A DNA stretch of 64,000 bases, from NCBI GenBank assembly GCA_040882265.1, contig JBBEBO010000141.1, positions 20,433 through 84,432 on the forward strand, read 5' to 3'. Shown piece by piece: positions 37,298 through 45,151 of the stretch; position 1 is the stretch's first letter; each line of letters starts with the position of its first letter. The notes below the pieces were generated by a model. The model was not told the origin of the DNA. It saw only the letters and a program-made list of their open reading frames with translations, and made no database searches. The position numbers and the translations under genes were made by a program. The stretch comes from Brumimicrobium sp040882265. Lineage in GTDB: Bacteria > Bacteroidota > Bacteroidia > Flavobacteriales_D > Crocinitomicaceae.

Positions 37298-38422
37298 TTA
37301 TTTATCTATTTCCATCATTTTTTCAAACGACTTCCATAAATCGTTGGCAGTTTTATCCCATGAAAATTGTTTAACACGTTTTAATCCTTTTGCTTTTAGT
37401 TCTTCCTGAAGCTTCTTATCAGTGATTAAAAGATGTAACTGCCTATAAATATCGTCAACATCAATTGGATTACAATACTGAACAGCATCGCTCCCAACTT
37501 CTGGCAAGGCAGTCAAATTTCCCGATAAAATAGGGGTTCCAGATTGCATTGCTTCCACTAGTGGAATTCCAAATCCCTCAAAATAACTCACAAACGTAAA
37601 GATCTCTGCTGCAGCCATTAGCTCTGCTAGTTTTTCCAATGACAAATGCCCCGTAAACTGAATCGAAGATCTTAAGTCTTCAGGAATTTGTACCTGTTGA
37701 CTATCCCACAATGGTTCTCCAACAATTACAAGTTGATGAGCAAAATCATTTTCTTTTTTTAACCGCTCAAAGGCAGAAATGAGACGGTGTAAATTTTTTC
37801 TTTTATGAATAGCACCCACAAACAGTAAATATGGCTTACCATCAGTAAATGTTGAGCGCACGTTTGATTTTTCGATTTCTAAAAGCGGTTTGAAAACGTT
37901 TGAAACACCGTTATAAGCAACATCAATTTTATCTGGAGAAATGCCGTAGGTTTTAACGATATCATTTTTAGAAAAATTTGAAACTGTACAAATCCGTATC
38001 GCTTTATGCGCAAATTTTGGAAAGTTTTTTTTAAGGTATTTCAATGCCCCCTTTGGAATGTCTTCTGGGTGATGCTCAAAATTCAAGTCGTGAATGACTG
38101 CCAATTGTGGCACACTCGTTTTTAAGGATAGATAACCATCAGGCGAGATAAACGCGTCACACTTATATTTTTTTAAAGCTTTAGTAACAGAAAAATCAAA
38201 CCATATCTTAAATAAAACCGGATGCCTCGCAGGTGGATTAAGCACAACAGGCGTTACATTCTCTGCAAACACAAACTTTTCATCAAACGGCCGATCAAAA
38301 AAGAACACAAACTCGTGCTCTGGATGATTTTTTACAATTCTAGAAATTGTTTCATAGGTATACCATCCAAACCCTTCCATTTTATGGGAAAGCAAGAATC
38401 TTGTATTTACGGCTATTTTCAT
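37298..38422 (-). CDS. Glycosyltransferase family 4-like protein
   Basis: 374 aa, GT-B fold. The N-terminal half begins MKIAVNTRFLLSHKMEGFGWYTYE. The C-terminal donor domain has YLLFVGAIHKRKNLHRLISAF and FEGFGIPLVEAMQSGTPI, the E-x7-E motif of GT4 enzymes. It transfers an activated sugar to a polysaccharide or lipid acceptor. It is a single gene, convergent with the RND pump gene; the 49 bp between them contain an imperfect ATCTCTGGAAG/CTTCTGGAGAT hairpin that may end both transcripts. Confidence 0.9.
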   Translation of the reverse strand: MKIAVNTRFLLSHKMEGFGWYTYETISRIVKNHPEHEFVFFFDRPFDEKFVFAENVTPVVLNPPARHPVLFKIWFDFSVTKALKKYKCDAFISPDGYLSLKTSVPQLAVIHDLNFEHHPEDIPKGALKYLKKNFPKFAHKAIRICTVSNFSKNDIVKTYGISPDKIDVAYNGVSNVFKPLLEIEKSNVRSTFTDGKPYLLFVGAIHKRKNLHRLISAFERLKKENDFAHQLVIVGEPLWDSQQVQIPEDLRSSIQFTGHLSLEKLAELMAAAEIFTFVSYFEGFGIPLVEAMQSGTPILSGNLTALPEVGSDAVQYCNPIDVDDIYRQLHLLITDKKLQEELKAKGLKRVKQFSWDKTANDLWKSFEKMMEIDK

Positions 38423-38581
38423 GATTTTGTGTGGGGCTAAATTAAGTAAAATGAATATACAAATTGATGGAATTGTAATTATAGAGGATTATTTAAAGGC
38501 AGAAAACATATTATTTTCTTTCTATTTTACGTGAAAAATTATGCCCTGATTTGATTCGAGGTGAGGTCCGTCAAACAAGGA

Positions 38582-38633
38582 TTTTAAAAACATGTAGGGT
38601 CGCACGGCCGTGCGACCCTACATGTTTTTAAAA
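38582..38633. repeat. Perfect 52-bp palindrome, copy 2
   Basis: Every base pairs with its mirror around 38607/38608. The 28-bp core (38594-38621) reads GTAGGGTCGCACGG and its exact complement. It differs from the core at 10066-10093 at two positions per arm with matching changes on the other arm. The outer arms (TTTTAAAAACAT) are unrelated to those of the first copy but are also perfectly symmetric. It lies 38 bp upstream of msrA in a 249-bp gap with no other feature. Confidence 0.95.
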
Positions 38634-38671
38634 CTAAATCCCCCTCCCAAACGTTTATAAAAGAAAACAAC

Positions 38672-39328
38672 ATGCAAAAAAACATACTTCATCTATTCAT
38701 CATTTCCATCATAGCCTTCGGTTGTAATGCAAACCAACTAAGTAACACAGCAAACACAGAGTCAAAATCCACAGAAAATTCACCCTCAGAAAAAATAGAA
38801 ACAAACGCCGTTGTTTATTTCGCAAGCGGATGTTTTTGGTGTGTGGAAGCCGTTTTTGAATCCGTAATTGGTGTGGGAGATGTGATTTCTGGCTACAGTG
38901 GAGGAAAAAAATCAACAGCAAACTATAGAGAAGTGAGCGCTGGAAGAACAGACCATGCAGAAGCTGTTGCCGTGCATTACGATTCAACTAAAATTGATTA
39001 TCCGACTTTATTAGAAGTCTTTTTTGGTTCACACGATCCCACAACATTAAATCAACAAGGACCAGATCGAGGAACGCAATATCGAAGTGCTATTTTTTAC
39101 AGAAATGAAAAAGAAAAAAAATTAGCTAATGAATACATTAAAAAACTATTGAGCGAAAATGTATTTCCTAAAATCACTACAGAAGTTGTCGCTTTCGAAG
39201 CGTTTTACCCTGCTGAGGATTATCACCAAAACTATGAAGAGAAGAATCCAAATAATGCTTATGTTCAAAATGTTTCAATTCCAAGATTAAAGAAGTTTCA
39301 GAAACAATATCCTGAATTATTAAAATAA
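38672..39328 (+). CDS. msrA: Peptide-methionine (S)-S-oxide reductase, lipoprotein form
   Basis: 218 aa. It reduces methionine-S-sulfoxide in proteins. The catalytic FASGCFWCVEAVFE sits at about residues 50-63, with GYSGGKKSTANYREVSAGRTDHAEAV and the C-terminal AEDYHQNYEEKNP as usual. The N-terminus is a lipoprotein-type signal (IISIIAFGCNANQ), so this copy is probably anchored on the outer side of a membrane. No C-terminal resolving Cys is visible after the core. No msrB is next to it. Confidence 0.95.
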   Translation: MQKNILHLFIISIIAFGCNANQLSNTANTESKSTENSPSEKIETNAVVYFASGCFWCVEAVFESVIGVGDVISGYSGGKKSTANYREVSAGRTDHAEAVAVHYDSTKIDYPTLLEVFFGSHDPTTLNQQGPDRGTQYRSAIFYRNEKEKKLANEYIKKLLSENVFPKITTEVVAFEAFYPAEDYHQNYEEKNPNNAYVQNVSIPRLKKFQKQYPELLK

Positions 39329-39368
39329 CTACTTTCTAATTTCTGAATCTGCATCTTTTTCTGTTCTT

Positions 39369-39593
39369 TTGTTTGAAATGAAAAGGGGAAACAAATTTAT
39401 AGTACTAACGGGCGTCGGGATTCAAATGATGGTCACTATATTTTTAGGTGCTTATTTCGGAAAAATGTTGGATGAAAAATATCCCGCCGAAAAAAAATGG
39501 TTTACAATAGGATTAACACTTTTTGCCGTTTTTGCATCGCTTTATTTAGTCGTTCAACAATTAAAAAGCCTTAACAATGATGAAGATGAGTAA
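39369..39593 (+). CDS. AtpZ/AtpI-family small membrane protein
   Basis: 74 aa with two transmembrane helices (about 9-27 and 43-64) separated by a short charged loop, and the pattern GVGIQMMVTIFLGAYFGKMLDEKY typical of AtpZ/AtpI proteins. These assist F1Fo assembly or Mg/Ca transport. It lies upstream of atpB in the ATP synthase region and overlaps the next gene by 17 bp, so the two are translated together. Confidence 0.85.
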   Translation: MFEMKRGNKFIVLTGVGIQMMVTIFLGAYFGKMLDEKYPAEKKWFTIGLTLFAVFASLYLVVQQLKSLNNDEDE

Positions 39594-39963
39594 ATATTTT
39601 TGGGGTTTTGTAGTAACTTCTATCATTTTATTATCGATTTCCTTTTACATTCACTCTGGTTATGTAGCTTTTGAAGATCATTCAATAATGATTCAATCAT
39701 ATATTGCCAATTTTATTTTGGGAATTATCGTTTTTGTCGTCATAGAGCTTTTCAAAAAAACACACACGAATATAATCGGGTTTATTTTTCTCGGCGGTTC
39801 ACTTTTTAAATTTCTCGTTTACTTTCTATACATCCTTCCAATACTGACGTCAACAGGCGAACTTACTAAATTTAAGTTCCTTGTATTTTATGTCCCTTAT
39901 TTCATTTGTTTAATGCTAGAGCTTTTATTTTTAGTTCGGCTTATGAATAGAGAAACTAAATAA
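39577..39963 (+). CDS. DUF6168-like membrane protein
   Basis: 128 aa with four hydrophobic segments (about 5-24, 40-62, 66-88, 98-120). It is placed between atpI and atpB, where Bacteroidota usually have a DUF6168 protein. The first helix begins KYFWGFVVTSIILLSISFYIHS. The start could also be the ATG two codons later. Its position argues for a helper role in Fo assembly, analogous to the AtpI/UncI pair; the function is unproven. Confidence 0.75.
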   Translation: MMKMSKYFWGFVVTSIILLSISFYIHSGYVAFEDHSIMIQSYIANFILGIIVFVVIELFKKTHTNIIGFIFLGGSLFKFLVYFLYILPILTSTGELTKFKFLVFYVPYFICLMLELLFLVRLMNRETK

Positions 39964-40026
39964 CCAAAAGGTTAAAAAATCAATAAATAATAAGTGAATT
40001 TCTTTTCCTTATTAGATTTTAATTTA

Positions 40027-40034
40027 TAGTTTTG
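40027..40034 (+). promoter_or_regulatory. -7 promoter box of the ATP synthase operon
   Basis: TAGTTTTG, 37 bp before the atpB ATG and after the 3' end of the DUF6168 gene. It suggests atpB-atpG has its own promoter separate from atpI. Confidence 0.55.
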
Positions 40035-40071
40035 CACCGATTTTTACAGGGTCTAAATTTTAAGAAGAAAG

Positions 40072-41145
40072 ATGATTTTAAAGTTTTTTTTTAACACGTT
40101 CATTTTGATGATGTTTACCTTCAGCTTATATGCAGAAGAAACGGATTCACATGAACATTCAGAAGAGGAAGGAAGTCTGAAAGAGGAAATTAAAAAAGAT
40201 ATTGATCATCACCTTCAAGATTCACACGATTTTCATTTATTTACAGATGAAGAAACCGGAAAACATTACGGCTTTCCTTTGCCTGTGATTTTATGGGATG
40301 AGGGGTTGCACATCTTCTCTTCATCAAGATTTAATCATGGTCACGATCTCGTTGAGTCGAAAGGTAATTTCTATAAAATTTATCACGGTAAAATTTATAA
40401 AACGAATGCCGAAGGAACAATCAACTATGATGAAGAACATCATCCAACAAACGCAAAACCAATAGACTTCTCAATCACAAAGAATGTCTTTATGATTATT
40501 GCAATCGGACTATTGTTATTCTTAATGTTGCGTACTGCAGCAAAATCTTATAAAAAGCATGGCTATCTACCAAGTGGATTTGGTCGTTTCTTAGAGCCAA
40601 TCATTCTATTTGTTCGAGATAACATTGCAAAACCAAATATTGGTGAAAAGCATTATAAAAAATACATGGGCTTCCTTTTGACGGTTTTCTTCTTTATATG
40701 GTTGGTGAACTTATTTGGATTGACGCCTTTAGGTGTTAATATTACGAACAATATTGCAGTAACATTTGCATTGGCATTGATGGTTTACTTGATTACAACA
40801 TTTACAGCGAAGAAAAATTATTGGAAACATATTTTCTGGATGCCAGGAGTTCCTGTACCGATGAAAATAGTTTTAGCTCCAATTGAATTGTTAGGAACGA
40901 TTATCAAACCGTTCTCATTAATGATACGTCTTTATGCAAACATCACCGCAGGTCACATTGTGATCATGAGTATTATCGGGATGATGTTTGTTTTTTCAAG
41001 TTGGGTAGGTAGTTCCCTATCTTTTGTTCTAGCAGTTGTGCTAGGATTGTTAGAGTTGTTGGTTGCTGCACTTCAGGCTTACATCTTTACAATGTTATCG
41101 GCATTGTATTTTGGTTCAGCTGTGGATGAAGGTGATCATCATTAA
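40072..41145 (+). CDS. atpB: F1Fo ATP synthase subunit a
   Basis: 357 aa, the proton-channel stator subunit of Fo. A signal-like N-terminus (1-19) and a His/Glu-rich extension of ~120 residues precede the conserved membrane domain, a length pattern usual for Bacteroidota. The essential Arg is in FSLMIRLYANITAGHIV (about residue 284). The final helix region LLELLVAALQAYIFTMLSALYFGSA is intact. First gene of the a-c-b-delta-alpha-gamma operon. Confidence 0.96.
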   Translation: MILKFFFNTFILMMFTFSLYAEETDSHEHSEEEGSLKEEIKKDIDHHLQDSHDFHLFTDEETGKHYGFPLPVILWDEGLHIFSSSRFNHGHDLVESKGNFYKIYHGKIYKTNAEGTINYDEEHHPTNAKPIDFSITKNVFMIIAIGLLLFLMLRTAAKSYKKHGYLPSGFGRFLEPIILFVRDNIAKPNIGEKHYKKYMGFLLTVFFFIWLVNLFGLTPLGVNITNNIAVTFALALMVYLITTFTAKKNYWKHIFWMPGVPVPMKIVLAPIELLGTIIKPFSLMIRLYANITAGHIVIMSIIGMMFVFSSWVGSSLSFVLAVVLGLLELLVAALQAYIFTMLSALYFGSAVDEGDHH

Positions 41146-41181
41146 TTAATATGGATTTATAAACCAAAAATAGAATAGATT

Positions 41182-41373
41182 ATGGAAATTCCAGTAATGG
41201 TAGGAGCAGGTTTAATCGTGATCGGTGCCGGTCTCGGTATTGGTAAGATTGGTGGTTCAGCAATGGAAGCTATCGCACGTCAACCTGAAGCTGCAGGTAA
41301 AATTCAAACAGCAATGCTTATTGCAGCAGCGCTTATTGAAGGTATTGGATTTGCTGCATTATTTGCAGTTTAA
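41182..41373 (+). CDS. atpE: F1Fo ATP synthase subunit c
   Basis: 63 aa, two helices with the polar loop ARQPEA and the ion-carrying Glu in ALIEGIGFAAL (about residue 54). The Gly-rich first helix (GAGLIVIGAGLGIGKIGG) allows ring packing. No Na-type Gln/Thr pattern is evident, so proton coupling is likely. A strong hairpin follows the stop (41382-41417), which fits the need for many more c subunits than other Fo proteins. Confidence 0.96.
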   Translation: MEIPVMVGAGLIVIGAGLGIGKIGGSAMEAIARQPEAAGKIQTAMLIAAALIEGIGFAALFAV

Positions 41374-41381
41374 ATCACTTA

Positions 41382-41417
41382 AACGAGAGGATCAGCGGTT
41401 GGCTGTTTCCTCTCGTT
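41382..41417 (+). promoter_or_regulatory. Intercistronic hairpin between atpE and atpF
   Basis: AACGAGAGGA (41382-41391) pairs perfectly with TCCTCTCGTT (41408-41417); the loop holds a second small stem CAGC/GCTG. Only a weak T-rich stretch follows, so partial termination or 3'-end protection of atpE mRNA is more likely than full termination. Confidence 0.75.
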
Positions 41418-41441
41418 ATTTAGTTTTATAAATTAGAAATT

Positions 41442-41942
41442 ATGGAAAAGTTAATAAACGAATTTTCAATCGGACTGTTTTTCTGGCAAACATTATTGTT
41501 TCTGGTTTTACTTTTTCTTTTGCGCAAATTTGCTTGGAAGCCGATTTTAAACGCGGTAAATAGTCGTGAAGAAAATATTCAGGAGGCCCTTGACATGGCT
41601 GTTAAGACTAAAGCTGAAATGAAAAAGCTTCAAACGCAAAATGAAAATCTTGTTAAAGAAGCACGAGTTGAGCGCGACCAAATGATTAAGGAAGCAAAAG
41701 AAACAAGTAATAAACTTGTGGAAGATTCTAAAAAGAAAGCAAAAGAAGAGGCTGATAAAATCATTGAAAATGCGAGAGTTTCAATCAATTCTGAAAAGAA
41801 CGCTGCGATTGCCGAACTAAAAGGTCAAGTTGCTTCAGTTGCTTTGGAAATTGCTGAAAAAGTATTGCGTGAAGAACTTTCTTCAAGTGATAAGCAGAAA
41901 ACATTAGCTTCAAAACTTGCTGAGGACATCAGTTTAAACTAG
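41442..41942 (+). CDS. atpF: F1Fo ATP synthase subunit b
   Basis: 166 aa. One N-terminal transmembrane helix (IGLFFWQTLLFLVLLFLLRKFAW) is followed by a long charged coiled coil (about 35-160) that forms the peripheral stalk. AWKPI after the helix is the usual membrane-exit sequence. It starts 24 bp after the atpE hairpin and ends 4 bp before atpH. Confidence 0.95.
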   Translation: MEKLINEFSIGLFFWQTLLFLVLLFLLRKFAWKPILNAVNSREENIQEALDMAVKTKAEMKKLQTQNENLVKEARVERDQMIKEAKETSNKLVEDSKKKAKEEADKIIENARVSINSEKNAAIAELKGQVASVALEIAEKVLREELSSSDKQKTLASKLAEDISLN

Positions 41943-41946
41943 ACGC

Positions 41947-42480
41947 ATGAAAGGATTTAAAGTAGCAGGTAGATACGCACAGTCATTGTTGGAACTCGCT
42001 GAAGAGCGCAATTCAACTGATGCTGTATTGAAAGACATGGAATTCTTGATAACCGCGACGAATGAAAGTCGTGATTTTCACGTGTTCTTAAATAGTCCAA
42101 TTATCAACTCTACTAAGAAAAATAGTATTTTGGATAAAGTTTTTGAAGACTTTCAAGAGCTTTCTATGAGCTTTATTCATCTGATTACCAAAAACCGACG
42201 TGAAATGTTGTTACCTTTGATTGCTGAAGAATATTTAGCGAAGGTAAAAGCAATGCGCGGTATTGTTCCTGTTTCAATTACATCGGCAACAGCTTTAGAC
42301 GCAAAAGTGAAAGAAGCTATTTTGGCAAAGTTGAATAAGGGAATCGAAGGTGAAATTGAATTGAATGAAAAAATTGATGCAGATCTTATTGGTGGATTTG
42401 TAGTTAGAATGGGCGACACACGTATTGATGCAAGTGTTTCCAACCAATTAAATGAATTAAAACAACGTTTAACACGATAA
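41947..42480 (+). CDS. atpH: F1Fo ATP synthase subunit delta
   Basis: 177 aa. N-terminal six-helix bundle (VAGRYAQSLLELAEERNS) and the C-terminal segment IEGEIELNEKIDADLIGGFVVRMGDTRIDASV, the OSCP/delta signature. It joins F1 to the b stalk. Its start is 4 bp after the atpF stop, so they are translationally linked. Confidence 0.95.
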   Translation: MKGFKVAGRYAQSLLELAEERNSTDAVLKDMEFLITATNESRDFHVFLNSPIINSTKKNSILDKVFEDFQELSMSFIHLITKNRREMLLPLIAEEYLAKVKAMRGIVPVSITSATALDAKVKEAILAKLNKGIEGEIELNEKIDADLIGGFVVRMGDTRIDASVSNQLNELKQRLTR

Positions 42481-42514
42481 TTTAGCGAATGTTCGCTAAA
42501 AAAAGTTTGAAAAA

Positions 42515-44089
42515 ATGGCAGATATAAAACCAGCAGAAGTTTCTGCAATCTTAAGAGAACAGCTTTCCGGATTTAAGTCGGAAGCAGAACTTCAAGAAGT
42601 AGGTACTGTTCTTCAAATTGGAGATGGTATTGCACGTATTTATGGCTTAGGTGGGGTTCAATACGGAGAATTAATTGAATTTGAAGGAGGACTTCAAGGA
42701 ATCGCACTTAACTTAGAGGAAGATAACGTAGGAGCTGTACTTCTCGGACGTTCTTCTCAAGTTAAGGAGGGTGATACTGTAAAACGTCTTGGTAAAATTG
42801 CCTCTGTAAAAGTAGGTGAAGGAATCGTTGGACGTGTTGTGGATACACTTGGTAATCCAATTGATGGAAAAGGTCCAATCGAAGGAGAGCTTTTTGAAAT
42901 GCCAATCGAGCGAAAGGCACCTGGTGTTATCTTTAGAGAGCCTGTATCTGAGCCGCTTCAAACAGGAATTAAGTCAATTGATGCGATGATTCCAATTGGA
43001 CGTGGACAACGTGAGTTGATTATTGGTGACCGTCAAACAGGTAAAACTACAGTTGCAGTTGATGCGATTATCAATCAAAAAGAATTTTACGATGCAGGTG
43101 AACCTGTATATTGTATATATGTGGCAATTGGTCAGAAAGGATCAACTGTAGCTGGAATTGTTAAGAAATTAGAAGAAGCCGGAGCAATGGCGTATACAAC
43201 TATCGTTGCTTCAAACGCATCTGACCCTGCACCAATGCAGTTCTTTGCTCCAATGACAGGTGCTGCAATTGGTGAATACTTCCGTGATACGGGAAGACCA
43301 GGATTAATTGTATTTGATGATTTATCGAAACAAGCAGTTGCATACCGTGAGGTATCATTGCTGCTTCGTCGTCCTCCGGGTCGTGAAGCTTACCCTGGTG
43401 ATGTATTTTACCTTCACTCAAGATTATTAGAACGTGCTGCAAAAATCATCAACAATGATACGATTGCATCACAAATGAACGATTTACCAGACGCTTTAAA
43501 AGATAAAATTAAAGGTGGCGGTTCTTTAACTGCACTTCCAATTATCGAAACACAAGCGGGTGATGTTTCTGCATATATTCCAACCAACGTGATTTCGATT
43601 ACTGATGGTCAGATTTTCCTAGATGGTGATTTGTTTAACTCTGGTATTCGTCCAGCGATCAACGTGGGGATCTCTGTATCTCGTGTTGGTGGATCTGCTC
43701 AGATTAAATCGATGAAGAAAGTTGCTGGTACATTGAAATTGGATCAGGCACAGTATAGAGAACTCGAAGCGTTTGCTAAGTTTGGTTCTGATTTGGATGC
43801 AGCAACAAAAGGTGTACTTGATAAAGGTGCAAGAAACGTTGAAATCTTAAAACAAAATGAAGGTGATCCGTTCCCAGTTGAACGTCAAATTGCAATCATT
43901 TATGTGGGTACAAAGGGATTAATTCAAAATGTTCCAGTAACTAAAGTAAAAGATTTCGAAATGGAATATTTGGATTATTTAGATGCAAAGCACAAGGATG
44001 TTATGAACGAGCTAAAATCAGGAAAATTGACTGAGAATGCTACTGATACACTTGCAAGAGTAGCTAAAGAGCTTGCTTCTAAATATTAA
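42515..44089 (+). CDS. atpA: F1Fo ATP synthase subunit alpha
   Basis: 524 aa. Regulatory nucleotide-binding subunit of F1. P-loop GDRQTGKT at residues 171-178, the Walker B-like LIVFDDLSKQA, and the signature PAINVGISVSRVGGSAQ. The catalytic Arg finger lies in the same region. Full length and intact. The beta and epsilon genes are not nearby, as in other Bacteroidota. Confidence 0.97.
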   Translation: MADIKPAEVSAILREQLSGFKSEAELQEVGTVLQIGDGIARIYGLGGVQYGELIEFEGGLQGIALNLEEDNVGAVLLGRSSQVKEGDTVKRLGKIASVKVGEGIVGRVVDTLGNPIDGKGPIEGELFEMPIERKAPGVIFREPVSEPLQTGIKSIDAMIPIGRGQRELIIGDRQTGKTTVAVDAIINQKEFYDAGEPVYCIYVAIGQKGSTVAGIVKKLEEAGAMAYTTIVASNASDPAPMQFFAPMTGAAIGEYFRDTGRPGLIVFDDLSKQAVAYREVSLLLRRPPGREAYPGDVFYLHSRLLERAAKIINNDTIASQMNDLPDALKDKIKGGGSLTALPIIETQAGDVSAYIPTNVISITDGQIFLDGDLFNSGIRPAINVGISVSRVGGSAQIKSMKKVAGTLKLDQAQYRELEAFAKFGSDLDAATKGVLDKGARNVEILKQNEGDPFPVERQIAIIYVGTKGLIQNVPVTKVKDFEMEYLDYLDAKHKDVMNELKSGKLTENATDTLARVAKELASKY

Positions 44090-44123
44090 TTCGTTTAATC
44101 GAATGCTAATTTTGTAAAAACAA

Positions 44124-44999
44124 ATGGCGAATTTAAAAGAAATAAAAAGTCGTATTACTTCGATCAGCTCGACGATGCAGATTACGTCTGCCATGAAAAT
44201 GGTGTCTGCTGCAAAGTTAAGAAAAGCACAAGATGCAATTACGCAATTACGACCTTATGCTCAAAAGCTGAAAGAAATACTAGGCAACGTTAGCAGTACT
44301 TTGGACTTATCTGAAAACAGATATGCTGAAGAACGCGACGTGAAGAATGTTTTAATCATTGGTATATCTTCGAATCGTGGGCTTTGTGGTGGTTTTAATA
44401 ATAACATCACAAAACGCATCAACGCACTTTTAAAAACGAAATATCAAGGTAAAAACATTAAAATTCACACCATTGGTAAAAAAGTGAATGATGCTTTTAA
44501 AAATGGAGACCTAGTTATTCATCCTGAAGGATTAGGTGAGCCAGAAGATATGTTTAACGATTTAACCTTCGACCGTGTTGCAAGTCATGCTGAATATGCG
44601 ATGGATGCATTTTTAAAAGGTAAATTTGACGAAGTTGTTGTTGTTTACAATCAATTCAGAAACGCTGCGATTCAAGAAGTTCAAGCGGAGCAACTTTTAC
44701 CAATTGAGCCAGCTGAAAAAACAGATGAAGCAAGTTCTGGTGATTATATTTTCGAGCCTTCAAAAATTGAAATTGTTCGTGATATAATTCCTAAGACATT
44801 AAAACTACAGTTGTTTAAAGCAATTCTGGATTCACACGCCTCAGAACACGGTGCTCGTATGACAGCGATGCACAAAGCAACTGATAATGCAAGTGAACTT
44901 AAAAAGGATCTTACATTGCAATATAACAAAGCGAGACAAGCCGCGATTACAAACGAAATTTTGGAAATTGTTGGTGGTGCAGAAGCGTTGAACGGATAG
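44124..44999 (+). CDS. atpG: F1Fo ATP synthase subunit gamma
   Basis: 291 aa. Central rotor shaft: N-terminal helix LKEIKSRITSISSTMQITSAMKMVSAAKLRKAQ, the Rossmann-like domain with SSNRGLCGGFNNNI, and the C-terminal helix ending KARQAAITNEILEIVGGAEAL, the family signature. It is the last gene of the operon and is followed by a good terminator. Confidence 0.97.
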   Translation: MANLKEIKSRITSISSTMQITSAMKMVSAAKLRKAQDAITQLRPYAQKLKEILGNVSSTLDLSENRYAEERDVKNVLIIGISSNRGLCGGFNNNITKRINALLKTKYQGKNIKIHTIGKKVNDAFKNGDLVIHPEGLGEPEDMFNDLTFDRVASHAEYAMDAFLKGKFDEVVVVYNQFRNAAIQEVQAEQLLPIEPAEKTDEASSGDYIFEPSKIEIVRDIIPKTLKLQLFKAILDSHASEHGARMTAMHKATDNASELKKDLTLQYNKARQAAITNEILEIVGGAEALNG

Positions 45000-45021
45000 T
45001 AATATCGTTACAGTATAATTG

Positions 45022-45060
45022 AAAAGGGTGTCCATATAGTTGGATGCCCTTTTGTTGTTT
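45022..45060 (+). terminator. Terminator of the ATP synthase operon
   Basis: AAAAGGGTGTCCA pairs with TGGATGCCCTTTT (two G-U pairs), followed by TTTTGTTGTTT, 22 bp after the atpG stop. Confidence 0.85.
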
Positions 45061-45151
45061 AAACAACCTTTTTTAATGTTTTCTCGTTTATACATTAGGG
45101 CACGGATGTTAATTGATTACATTAGACCCTTCACTTATTATAAGCACACTT

